The translations under genes were made by a program, and so were the position numbers. A stretch of 6,225 nucleotides of DNA from an uncultured Coriobacteriia bacterium (GTDB lineage: Bacteria > Actinomycetota > Coriobacteriia > Coriobacteriales > QAMH01): NCBI GenBank assembly GCA_902493755.1, contig CABURF010000075.1, positions 1 through 6,225 on the forward strand. The letters run 5' to 3'. Positions 1 to 5,817 of this stretch are shown one piece after another. Under the pieces are notes generated by a model that had not been told where the DNA came from, did not search any database, and was given only the letters and a program-made list of their open reading frames with translations. The stretch's first letter is position 1. Each line of letters starts with the position of its first letter.

Positions 1-1759
1 CGACAAAGCGGACTGGGTCAATGCCGATGTTGTGGTCATGTGGGGTCGCAACACCATCGCCTCGGAGCCTCTGCTTTGGGACTGGGTGCAGAAGAACCGC
101 GAGAAAAACGGCGCCAAGATTCTATGCATCGATCCGCGCTTTAGCGAAGTTGCACAACAGGCAGACCTGTTCCTGCAGCTACGCCCCGGCACCGACGCCG
201 CATTGGCGCTTGGCATGATCAACGTCATCATCGAGGAAGACCTCTACGATCACGAATTCGTTGACGAGTGGTGCATCGGCTTCGAGGAGCTCAAGCAGCG
301 CGCTGCCGAATATCCAGTCGACAAGGTAGCCGAGATCACCTGGGTTCCCGAAGAAAAAATCCGTGCCGCGGCACGCATGTACGCGACCGCAGAGTCGGCC
401 TCCATGCCCTGGGGCCAGAAGGGCGGAGACGCCTCCGGCATCAACGCCTCGTCCACCATCCAGGCCAAGGCTATCCTACGTGCCATCACTGGCAACCTGG
501 ACAAGAAGGGCGGAGACCAGCTAGCCCCTCCCTCCCGCTTCCCACCGGCGTTCTTCGAGCACTACGCGTTGCCTCAAGAGCAGCGTGACAAGATGGTCGG
601 AAACGATGTTTTCCCCGGTCTGACCTTCAAGGGCTGGGACATCATCTCCCAGGCCTATCCGTCGTTCTACCCCTATTCAAATGCGCCGCTGATGTTCCGC
701 CAGATGATCTCGGGCGATCCGTATCCCATCAAGGCGCTCATTGTCCAGGCAGACAATCCCGTCGTCGCGTTCTCCAATACCAAGCTGGTGGTTGAGGCGC
801 TCCAGAACCTTGACCTGCTCGTGGTCCACGACTACTTCATGACCCCGACCGCCGCACTGGCGGACTATGCGCTGCCTGCGGCAACCTGGCTCGAAAGACC
901 CGACAACTGCTATGCCGTCATGAACCATCGACCCATGTACTTTGGTGCGCAGGCCCGCGTCATCGACCGCTTCGAAGGCGGGGCTGACGTCGACTTCCGT
1001 GACGATTACGAGTTCTGGTACGGCCTGGCAATTCGCCTCGGCCAAGAGGACAAGTGGTGGGGTCCCAAGACGGAGGACATGCTCGACTTCCAGCTCGCAC
1101 CCATGGGCATGACGTTTGAGCAGTTCTACAACGACGTGAAGTACATGGCCGGCAAGAAGAAGTACCTCAAGTACAAGGAGCCAGGTTACAAGTTCCTCAC
1201 TCCCTCCGGTAAGGTCGAACTCAAGTCTTCGGTTATCGAAAAGCTTGCGGAGGAGACGGGGCGTCCCTTCGACCCGTTGCCTCATTTCGAGTACCCCGGC
1301 CTGAGCAACGAGAAACATCCCGAATGGGGCGATGAATATCCGCTCATCGCCATCACCGGTGCTCGATTCATGCCGTTCTATCATTCCGAGCACAGGCAGC
1401 CCGGTCCCTATCGTGATCTGCATCCGGAGCCGATCTTCGATATTCACCCGGACACCGCAATCGACCTTGATATCGCAGATGGTGACTGGTGCTGGATCGA
1501 AACCCACATAGGCCGCATCAAGCAGCGTGCTCGAAAGAGCTCGATTGTCGATCCAAGGGTCATCAGCGTCCAGCACGACTGGTGGTTCCCCGAGCAAGAC
1601 ATGGCCCTGCCAAACCTCGGCGGCGTATTCAAGTCCAGCGCTAATGTCATCCTCGATGATGATCCGGAAAGCCTGGACCAACTCATGGGCTCTTGGCAAC
1701 AAACCGGCGTTGCCGTAAAGGTATACAAGTGTGCCCCTGAGGAATGCGGTATCGACTAG
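1..1759 (+). CDS. Molybdopterin-dependent enzyme, acetylene hydratase-like clade of the DMSO reductase family (5' end missing)
   Basis: The frame is open from base 2 and ends at TAG 1757-1759, giving 585 visible residues. The N-terminal part, which in this family holds the [4Fe-4S] cysteines and the metal ligand region, lies outside the window. Visible in order are the end of the first pterin-binding fold (VVMWGRN), IDPR, GTDAALALGMINVI, EFVDEWCIGFEELK, AEITWVPEEKI, AILRAITGNLDKKGG, FMTPTAALADYALPAATWLERP, TPSGKVELKSS, and a C-terminal molybdopterin-dinucleotide domain (SEHRQPGPYRD, then IHPDTAIDLDIADGDWCWIE and HDWWFPE) ending near VYKC. From memory, these blocks and the terminal YKC closely resemble Pelobacter acetylene hydratase, a clade that also includes gut bacterial catechol dehydroxylases. 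It probably binds bis-MGD (Mo or W). The substrate cannot be told, and hydratase, dehydroxylase and hydroxytransferase remain open. Family assignment is firm; clade is likely. Confidence 0.93.
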   Translation, partial: DKADWVNADVVVMWGRNTIASEPLLWDWVQKNREKNGAKILCIDPRFSEVAQQADLFLQLRPGTDAALALGMINVIIEEDLYDHEFVDEWCIGFEELKQRAAEYPVDKVAEITWVPEEKIRAAARMYATAESASMPWGQKGGDASGINASSTIQAKAILRAITGNLDKKGGDQLAPPSRFPPAFFEHYALPQEQRDKMVGNDVFPGLTFKGWDIISQAYPSFYPYSNAPLMFRQMISGDPYPIKALIVQADNPVVAFSNTKLVVEALQNLDLLVVHDYFMTPTAALADYALPAATWLERPDNCYAVMNHRPMYFGAQARVIDRFEGGADVDFRDDYEFWYGLAIRLGQEDKWWGPKTEDMLDFQLAPMGMTFEQFYNDVKYMAGKKKYLKYKEPGYKFLTPSGKVELKSSVIEKLAEETGRPFDPLPHFEYPGLSNEKHPEWGDEYPLIAITGARFMPFYHSEHRQPGPYRDLHPEPIFDIHPDTAIDLDIADGDWCWIETHIGRIKQRARKSSIVDPRVISVQHDWWFPEQDMALPNLGGVFKSSANVILDDDPESLDQLMGSWQQTGVAVKVYKCAPEECGID

Positions 1760-1773
1760 CGTCAGGACGCTAG
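1756..1773 (+). other. Perfect inverted repeat overlapping the molybdoenzyme stop codon
   Basis: CTAGCGTC (1756-1763) and GACGCTAG (1766-1773) are exact reverse complements separated by AG. In RNA this would fold as a 7-bp stem with a four-base loop, and it includes the TAG stop codon. No U-run follows, so it is not a classical intrinsic terminator. A role in mRNA 3'-end protection, processing or partial termination is inference. Confidence 0.6.
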
Positions 1774-1781
1774 CAACAAGC

Positions 1782-1811
1782 GCGCGCCGCCTCTCGTATG
1801 GGGCGGCGTGC
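1782..1811 (+). promoter_or_regulatory. GC-rich hairpin whose loop is complementary to the downstream Shine-Dalgarno
   Basis: The arms 1782-1791 (GCGCGCCGCC) and 1802-1811 (GGCGGCGTGC) pair over ten bases with one G-U wobble, around a ten-base loop (1792-1801). Bases 1790-1797 (CCTCTCGT) are exactly complementary to 1827-1834 (ACGAGAGG), which overlaps the ribosome-binding site GAGAGGAG (1829-1836) of the next gene. A pseudoknot or an alternative stem could therefore hide that site. The 3' flank is only ATTTG, so termination is possible but weakly supported. The complementarity is seen directly; the regulatory role is inferred. Confidence 0.5.
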
Positions 1812-1842
1812 ATTTGAGCCTCGAGCACGAGAGGAGAACGAA

Positions 1843-2073
1843 ATGGCTGACGTGTCAAAGCTCTTTGGAATCACCGACCAGGAGGTCGAGGCCATAAAGG
1901 GCGAGGGAATCGAAACCGTGGAGGCCTTCTATGAGGTAGCCAAGCATCCCGATAGCCGTAATGAGCTAGCAGGCAAGACAGATATCGAACAATTCCGTCT
2001 AGAGGAGCTCTCTTCTATCGCGGGAAACTTCATCCTCATGATGGATTGCTCCTGGGATGATGATGACGAGTAG
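1843..2073 (+). CDS. Small acidic protein resembling half of a DUF4332/helix-hairpin-helix domain
   Basis: This 76-residue protein starts MADVSKLFGI. I chose ATG 1843 because GAGAGGAG (1829-1836) sits six bases upstream; an in-frame ATG at 1798 has no such site and its codons run through the hairpin. Residues about 8-65 (ITDQEVEAIKGEGIETVE, then EVAKHPDSRNELAGKTDI) have the rhythm of a DUF4332 helix-hairpin-helix half-repeat, in which a short helix pair is followed by TVE, a charged helix and ELA-KT. The C-terminus is strongly acidic (DCSWDDDDE). No signal peptide or membrane segment is visible. It lies 83 bases after the molybdoenzyme gene and 29 bases before the zinc-ribbon gene, suggesting one transcript. 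A role as accessory, chaperone or partner of the enzyme is inference; DNA binding is unlikely given the acidity. The gene is very likely real, its function unknown. Confidence 0.85.
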   Translation: MADVSKLFGITDQEVEAIKGEGIETVEAFYEVAKHPDSRNELAGKTDIEQFRLEELSSIAGNFILMMDCSWDDDDE

Positions 2074-2102
2074 CCTCTGCTCGGATTGGAGGAAAGAGAA
2101 AG

Positions 2103-2294
2103 ATGTGTTTCAGACCACCTGAAGTGGATGCGGGAGAAGTCGTGTGCCGGAGCTGCTATATGGTCGTCGAGCCCAACCCGGACGGCACCTGCCCCGAATG
2201 CGGCGCGCAGATGGGTGATCCCACTCCGGCCACCGTGGCACCGCCACCCGTCTCCAATCCCGCGGCGCCAAAGGCGCCGGGAGCACCGGAGTAG
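2103..2294 (+). CDS. Zinc-ribbon mini-protein with Pro/Ala-rich tail
   Basis: This 63-residue protein begins MCFRPPEV. GGAGGA (2088-2093) lies nine bases before ATG 2103. Four cysteines form a zinc-ribbon or rubredoxin-like knuckle pair: C15-x2-C18 (CRSC) and C30-x2-C33 (CPECGAQ), eleven residues apart. A fifth cysteine follows the initiator Met. Residues 39-63 are a low-complexity Pro/Ala tail (PTPATVAPPPVSNPAAPKAP), probably disordered. It is the last gene in its direction before the TetR-family gene and appears co-transcribed with the two genes upstream. It may bind Zn or Fe and act as a redox or assembly partner, but that is inferred only from the metal-binding pattern and position. It shares the CPECGAQ block and the Cys at position 2 with the Cys-rich gene at 3144-3353. 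Confidence 0.85.
   Translation: MCFRPPEVDAGEVVCRSCYMVVEPNPDGTCPECGAQMGDPTPATVAPPPVSNPAAPKAPGAPE
2263..2279 (+). other. GC-rich hairpin inside the 3' end of the zinc-ribbon gene
   Basis: CGGCGCC (2263-2269) and GGCGCCG (2273-2279) form a perfect seven-base stem around AAA, 13 bases before the stop codon. No T-run follows. It could slow polymerase at the end of the three-gene unit, or simply reflect Ala-Pro codons in GC-rich DNA. Confidence 0.25.
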
Positions 2295-2439
2295 CTTATC
2301 TGTCTAGCTGAGATTCAGCCCACCAGATCGGCAAACATGACCAGCACGGAGGCCTCTGCGGCACACATATGCAGCAGGGGCTTTCGCGCGCCTGCAAAAA
2401 GCAACAAGAGACGTGACGAGCGGATAAGCGAGGGTTGTC
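2295..2439. other. Intergenic region before the TetR-family gene
   Basis: These 145 bases separate the zinc-ribbon gene from the regulator. A short perfect dyad, GCTGA-GAT-TCAGC (2307-2319), lies near its start and could be an operator, but a stem this short is common by chance. I see no convincing -35/-10 pair and no U-tract terminator, so the regulator may be read through from upstream or have its own weak promoter here. Confidence 0.3.
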
Positions 2440-3147
2440 ATGGTACAGGACAGATATGAAGCCAAGCTGCGCTTTGCCACGGCATTCGTAAAGCTTGCGA
2501 CGACACTGCATCCCGACAAGGTCACCATCGGGCAGATCGTCGAGGAAGCAGGCAAGAACCGCAAGACCTTCTATTATCATTTCGAAGATAAAAACGCACT
2601 GGTGAGATGGCTCTTTCGCTATGACATCGCATGCGAGCTTGAGCGTTACTTTCCCGCAGATGAACTTGTGTTCGACGCTACCGGCGATGACGAACATCTG
2701 GCCGGACTGCCCTTCTATGCAAGACACTTTCAGCAAAACGGCACCATTGACAACACCATGTTCTTCGAAGTGTTCTCGCGTAGCCTTGAGAAGCACCGCG
2801 ACTACTACCGTCAGGTGTTCTCACACGTAGGCGGCGACAGCCTGGATAGCTACCTGCACCAGGTTTACACTCCTTGCTTGAGAGAGGACGTGCTCTATCT
2901 GATAGACCGCGAACTCAAGCTGCGCGGAGGAGTCGATGCGCCAACAATTAAGAGCAGGGTGGAGGAAAGTGCTGCTATCGACTTTCTTGCGGAGTTCTTC
3001 ACCGGCTCCTTCATCTCGCGCGTAATCACGAGGATCCATGACACGGGCTTCAACAGGAGCATGCACGATATCGCCCCCTTCGAAAACGTCATACACGAAT
3101 CACTGCAGCTGATGATAGCCAAGCACTTGGGCCCAAGCGAACACTAG
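2440..3147 (+). CDS. TetR/AcrR-family transcriptional regulator
   Basis: The product is 235 residues. The N-terminal DNA-binding domain covers about residues 5-60: a helix (AKLRFATAFVKLATTL), then the helix-turn-helix KVTIGQIVEEAGKNRKTFYYHFEDK, with the FYYHF block and following K typical of the family. The C-terminal ligand domain (about 65-230) is helical and ends with an FLAEFFTGSFISRVITRI stretch, resembling the C-terminal domain of DhaS-like members. GAGGG (2430-2434) lies five bases before ATG 2440. It lies 145 bases downstream of the molybdoenzyme unit on the same strand, so control of that unit by its substrate is a reasonable inference. Its stop codon overlaps that of the convergent Cys-rich gene. 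The ligand is unknown. Confidence 0.9.
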   Translation: MVQDRYEAKLRFATAFVKLATTLHPDKVTIGQIVEEAGKNRKTFYYHFEDKNALVRWLFRYDIACELERYFPADELVFDATGDDEHLAGLPFYARHFQQNGTIDNTMFFEVFSRSLEKHRDYYRQVFSHVGGDSLDSYLHQVYTPCLREDVLYLIDRELKLRGGVDAPTIKSRVEESAAIDFLAEFFTGSFISRVITRIHDTGFNRSMHDIAPFENVIHESLQLMIAKHLGPSEH

Positions 3148-3353
3148 CAATTGGATACGTCGGCTGTATCACCTGCTGCGGCAGCAATTGCCCGTGCTCT
3201 CGCATTGTGCGGAAGGAACGTGTGGCAGACGGAGCAGGTGATATCGGATTCTGCAACCTGAGCGCCACATTCCGGGCAAACGCGCTCACGTTGAACAGAG
3301 CCGCCTTCCTGCAGCCCCATGCAAGCTCCACACATGACGCAAGGAATGCACAC
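3144..3353 (-). CDS. Small Cys-rich zinc-ribbon protein, GTG start
   Basis: The product is 69 residues, starting MCIPCVMCGACMG. I chose GTG 3353 because AGGAAAAGGAG (3370-3360 on this strand) sits six bases upstream; an in-frame ATG at 3437 would add 28 low-complexity residues, including codons read through the C-run, and lacks such support. Cysteines fall in four CxxC pairs: CIPC and CGAC near the N-terminus, then C26-x2-C29 (CPECGAQ) and C40-x2-C43 (CSVC), a ten-residue-spaced zinc ribbon. The C-terminus (residues about 51-69) is Ala-rich and ends in Cys. No membrane segment is seen. It converges with the TetR-family gene and the two stop codons share CTAG (3144-3147). Function is unknown; metal binding is likely. 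It may be a paralogue-like companion of the zinc-ribbon gene at 2103-2294. Confidence 0.75.
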   Translation of the reverse strand: MCIPCVMCGACMGLQEGGSVQRERVCPECGAQVAESDITCSVCHTFLPHNARARAIAAAAGDTADVSNC

Positions 3354-3372
3354 GTTGATCTCCTTTTCCTGC

Positions 3373-3382
3373 GGGGGGGGGG
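3373..3382. repeat. Ten-base G homopolymer (C10 on the - strand)
   Basis: An uninterrupted run of ten G lies 20 bases upstream of the GTG start of the Cys-rich gene and just before its ribosome-binding site. Tracts of this length are prone to slippage and to sequencing error. Its position in the 5' leader rather than in the chosen reading frame means length changes could alter leader folding or promoter spacing. Confidence 0.85.
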
Positions 3383-3396
3383 TCGTTCCCCTTTCC

Positions 3397-3410
3397 CAAG
3401 GATACCCTTG
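3397..3410. other. Short inverted repeat upstream of the Cys-rich gene
   Basis: CAAGG (3397-3401) and CCTTG (3406-3410) are perfect complements around ATAC, about 45-55 bases before the GTG start. It could be an operator or leader hairpin for the Cys-rich gene. A CATAAT resembling a -10 box lies further upstream on the same strand (3447-3442) but has no good -35. Support is weak. Confidence 0.25.
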
Positions 3411-3459
3411 CTGCGCGTTCAGCGCCCTAGGCAACACGACGATTATGTGGGGAAGGGAA

Positions 3460-3498
3460 CGAGATTTCTCGACTCCGCTTCGCTTCGCTCGAAATGAC
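3460..3498. repeat. Palindromic intergenic repeat after ilvN
   Basis: The element contains CGAGA-TT-TCTCG (3460-3471), the pentamer series CGCTT, CGCTT, CGCTC (3476-3490) and TCGAAATGAC (3489-3498). The ends can pair (TTTC-T-CGA with TCGAAA). From memory, this style of sequence (GAGATTTCTCGACT, then CGCTCGAAATGAC) is a common dispersed palindromic repeat in many bacterial genomes. It begins two bases after the ilvN stop codon, and the last ten bases recur at 5829-5838. It may act as a transcript end or mRNA stabiliser for ilvBN. Confidence 0.6.
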
Positions 3499-3500
3499 GG

Positions 3501-3974
3501 CTAGTCGGTTGCTAGCGCGACTTTGCCGGTGCGGATCATTTCCTTGATGCCATAGGGGCCGAGAAGCGCCTCGAACGCCTCGATTCTTTCGGCGGTGTCC
3601 GTGAGCTCGATGACGAGCGAATCGGCCGCCCCGCCGTCAACGCGTGCGCCGAAGAGCCCCGCAAGCTCGATGATTTCGCCGCGCTTCTCGGGCGCAGCGG
3701 CCACCTTGAAGAGCACGAGCTCGCGCTCGATGTGGTCCTTATCGGTGAGGTCGGTCACCTTGTATACGTTGATGAGCTTGTGAAGCTGCTTGGTCACCTG
3801 CTCGACGATGCGCTCGTCGGCATCGACCACCATCGTCACGCGGCTTCGCACGTCTTCCTCGGTGATGCTGACAGCGAGGGACTCGATGTTGAAGCCGCGG
3901 CGTGCGATGAGGCCGGCGATGCGGGCGAGCACGCCCGGTTTGTTGTCCACCCATACGGAGAGAATGCGCGACAT
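3501..3974 (-). CDS. ilvN: Acetolactate synthase small (regulatory) subunit
   Basis: The product is 157 residues, the usual length for the long IlvN/IlvH type. It activates the catalytic subunit and confers feedback inhibition by valine. The N-terminal ACT domain (about 2-75: ILSVWVDNKPGVLARIAGLI, then RRGFNIESLAV) keeps Gly14 and Asn29, which in E. coli IlvH affect valine binding, so feedback control is probably intact. The second domain (about 80-157) has RELVLFKVAA and a closing IKEMIRTGKVAL typical of the family. I chose ATG 3974: GAGGAG, formed by the last two sense codons of ilvB, lies five bases upstream. An in-frame upstream start at 4025 would lie inside ilvB. The gap to the ilvB stop is two bases, indicating translational coupling. 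Confidence 0.96.
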   Translation of the reverse strand: MSRILSVWVDNKPGVLARIAGLIARRGFNIESLAVSITEEDVRSRVTMVVDADERIVEQVTKQLHKLINVYKVTDLTDKDHIERELVLFKVAAAPEKRGEIIELAGLFGARVDGGAADSLVIELTDTAERIEAFEALLGPYGIKEMIRTGKVALATD

Positions 3975-3976
3975 GG

Positions 3977-5695
3977 CTACTCCTCGTCTCGCAGATCCGA
4001 CACGCCCTTGGCCGAGCCATCGCATGCGTCCTTGGGATATACGTCCTCGTCACTCGCGATGGGAACCCACAGAAGCGCCGGCCCCTCGCTTGCAAGCCAC
4101 TGTCGCATTGCCGCCTCGAGTTCCGACGGGCTCTCGACCTTGCTTGCACTCCACCCATAGGCGCGGGCGAGCGCAACGAAATCGGGGTTGCCGGTAAACA
4201 GGGTCTGACTGTATCGCCTGCCGTGGAACTGCTCTTGCATCTGGCGCACCATTCCCAGGCAGTTGTTGTCGAGAAGCAGCACCTTGACCGGCAGCTTGTT
4301 CTCGTAAATCGTCGCCATTTCCTGAATGTTCATCTGGATGGAGCCATCGCCCGTGATGCAGATGACACAGCTATCGGGCATGCCGAGCTGAGCGCCCATT
4401 GCCGCAGGTAGCCCAAACCCCATCGTTCCCGCGCCACCGCTCGACACGAAGGTGCGCGGCCTCGTGGTGTGGAAGAGTTGGCTTGCCCACATCTGGTGCT
4501 GGCCAACATCGGTGGTGAGGATGGTGTCGCGGTCCTTCACGAGCTCGTCCAGGGCCATCATCACCTGCTCGGGACGAATCGTGCCCTCGTCACGCATGTT
4601 GCGATGGGGCTTTTCCCGCTTCCATCGTGCGATGCTCTCGAGCCAAGCAGAAGCCTGCGGCCGCACGTCGTTCTTGTGCAGCTCTTCGATAAGAGAAGCG
4701 AGCACCGTCTTCACGTCACCCACGATGGGGATGTCGGCGTGGTGGTTCTTGCCTATCTCGGCGGGATCGATGTCGATGTGCACCACACGCGCATGCGGCG
4801 CAAATCCCTGCGCGTCACCCGTCGAGCGGTTCGCGAAGCGCGTGCCCACGGCAAGCACGAGGTCGCTCTCGTGCATCGCCTCGTTTGCCGCCGGAAGCCC
4901 GTACATTCCCAACATCCCCAGGTTGAGCGGACTATCCTCGGGGAAGCCTCCCTTGCCGGTGAGCGTCGTTGCGACGGGAATCTGCATCGACTCGGCAAGC
5001 TGCGTGAGCTCGGCCGTCGCGCCCGAGGCAATGACGCCGCCTCCCGCATAGATGACGGGGCGCTTCGCCTTCTCGATTGCGCGCGCCGCTTGCTTCACCT
5101 GCTTGCTATTGCCCTTGTACGTAGGCTTGTAGGACTGGAGCTTGACCTCGGTGGGATAGCTATACGCAACGTCGCGTTCGCGCGCGAGGTTGCTCGGAAT
5201 GTCGATGACCACGGGACCCGGACGTCCGGTCGAAGCGATGTGATATGCCTGGGCAATGGTCGCGGGGATATCGGCTGCGTCCTTGACGAGGTAGCTGTGC
5301 TTCACGATGGGAAGCGTAATGCCCGTCATGTCCGACTCCTGAAACGCGTCACTACCCAGCGCATCGGTAGGAACCTGACCGGTGATGATGACGAGCGGGA
5401 CGGAATCCATGTACGCCGTCGCGATGCCCGTGACCGTGTTGGTGGCACCGGGGCCGCTCGTGACGATGACGGTACCGACCCTGCCGGTCGCGCGCGCATA
5501 GCCATCGGCGGCATGCACCGCGCCCTGCTCGTGACGCACAAGGACGTGCTTGAGCTTCTTGCTATCGTAGAGCGCGTCGTAGATATCGAGCGCGTGACCA
5601 CCGGGGTAGCCGAAGACGATTTCGTCGCCGGCATCCTCGAGTGCCCGTATGAGGCACTGCGCGCCGGACATCTTCGTTTCGTTGTGGTTGCTCAT
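3977..5695 (-). CDS. ilvB: Acetolactate synthase large (catalytic) subunit
   Basis: The product is 572 residues, a normal length. This TPP-, FAD- and Mg-dependent enzyme condenses two pyruvates to acetolactate, or pyruvate with 2-oxobutyrate, as the first common step to valine, leucine and isoleucine in the cytosol. The N-terminal TPP (PYR) domain has FGYPGG and RHEQGAVHAADGYAR with catalytic Glu56. The middle FAD domain includes AGGGVIASGAT and TLTGKGGFPEDSPLNLGMLG. The C-terminal TPP domain has GDGSIQMNIQEM at 449 and NN at 477-478, the diphosphate/Mg site. ATG 5695 has only a distant GAGGGAAG (5716-5709), 13 bases away; Met9 (5671), where many homologues begin, has no better site, so the start is not certain. 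ilvN follows after two bases. Confidence 0.97.
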   Translation of the reverse strand: MSNHNETKMSGAQCLIRALEDAGDEIVFGYPGGHALDIYDALYDSKKLKHVLVRHEQGAVHAADGYARATGRVGTVIVTSGPGATNTVTGIATAYMDSVPLVIITGQVPTDALGSDAFQESDMTGITLPIVKHSYLVKDAADIPATIAQAYHIASTGRPGPVVIDIPSNLARERDVAYSYPTEVKLQSYKPTYKGNSKQVKQAARAIEKAKRPVIYAGGGVIASGATAELTQLAESMQIPVATTLTGKGGFPEDSPLNLGMLGMYGLPAANEAMHESDLVLAVGTRFANRSTGDAQGFAPHARVVHIDIDPAEIGKNHHADIPIVGDVKTVLASLIEELHKNDVRPQASAWLESIARWKREKPHRNMRDEGTIRPEQVMMALDELVKDRDTILTTDVGQHQMWASQLFHTTRPRTFVSSGGAGTMGFGLPAAMGAQLGMPDSCVICITGDGSIQMNIQEMATIYENKLPVKVLLLDNNCLGMVRQMQEQFHGRRYSQTLFTGNPDFVALARAYGWSASKVESPSELEAAMRQWLASEGPALLWVPIASDEDVYPKDACDGSAKGVSDLRDEE

Positions 5696-5746
5696 CGTGA
5701 TATCGTCGCTTCCCTCGTCATTGGGCTTTGATAGCGTAATCTACGT

Positions 5747-5752
5747 ATTATA
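5747..5752 (-). promoter_or_regulatory. -10 box of the ilvBN promoter
   Basis: A perfect TATAAT on the - strand lies 51 bases before the ilvB ATG, placing transcription start near 5740 and giving a leader of about 45 bases. No good -35 is found at 16-18 bases; ATGACC at 20 bases is the nearest match. The weak -35 falls inside the inverted repeat at 5757-5787, which would fit control by a DNA-binding protein. The leader is too short for a T-box or a leader-peptide attenuator. Confidence 0.6.
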
Positions 5753-5756
5753 GCGT

Positions 5757-5787
5757 CTGGGACAAATGGACAGGTCATTTGTCCCGG
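5757..5787. repeat. Large inverted repeat over the ilvBN promoter
   Basis: GGGACAAATG (5759-5768) and CATTTGTCCC (5776-5785) are exact reverse complements around a seven-base centre, and C5757-G5787 with a T-G wobble extends them. It sits immediately upstream of the TATAAT box. It may be an operator. Alternatively it may be a REP-like dispersed repeat, since GGGACA/TGTCCC palindromes of this style occur in many genomes as I recall. The symmetry is directly visible; the role is open. Confidence 0.7.
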
Positions 5788-5799
5788 TTTCGACCGAAG

Positions 5800-5817
5800 G
5801 CGCGATTGCCCTCGCGC
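5800..5817. other. GC-rich hairpin downstream of the transporter gene
   Basis: GCGCGA (5800-5805) and TCGCGC (5812-5817) pair perfectly around a six-base loop. It abuts the palindrome at 5818-5839. Read on the - strand it follows the transporter stop codon and could help end that transcript, but no U-tract follows. Confidence 0.35.

Noticed and set aside
1798..1842. Upstream ATG extension of the small acidic protein
   Set aside because: It has no ribosome-binding site and its codons pass through a strong hairpin; the ATG at 1843 has an ideal site.
677..1858. Long - strand open frame of 393 codons opposite the molybdoenzyme gene
   Set aside because: It is fully antisense to a clearly conserved enzyme, has no recognisable domain and an unlikely composition; long antisense frames are common in GC-rich genes.
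2229..2239. Palindrome GCCAC-C-GTGGC in the zinc-ribbon gene
   Set aside because: It is short, in coding sequence rich in Pro/Ala codons, and has no associated signal.
2294..2429. GCTTATC (2294-2300) and GATAAGC (2423-2429) as a long-range inverted repeat around the intergenic region
   Set aside because: Seven bases more than 120 bases apart is expected by chance; there is no transposase or target duplication.
3354..3437. N-terminal extension of the Cys-rich protein to ATG 3437
   Set aside because: It would translate the C10 run and the ribosome-binding site; GTG 3353 is well placed after AGGAAAAGGAG.
3975..4025. Upstream start for ilvN inside ilvB
   Set aside because: The added 17 residues do not fit the family N-terminus, and ATG 3974 has a clear ribosome-binding site.
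4469..5731. Long + strand open frame of 420 codons opposite ilvB
   Set aside because: It mirrors ilvB, is rich in Arg, His and Val with no domain, and runs into the ilvB promoter; a shadow frame.
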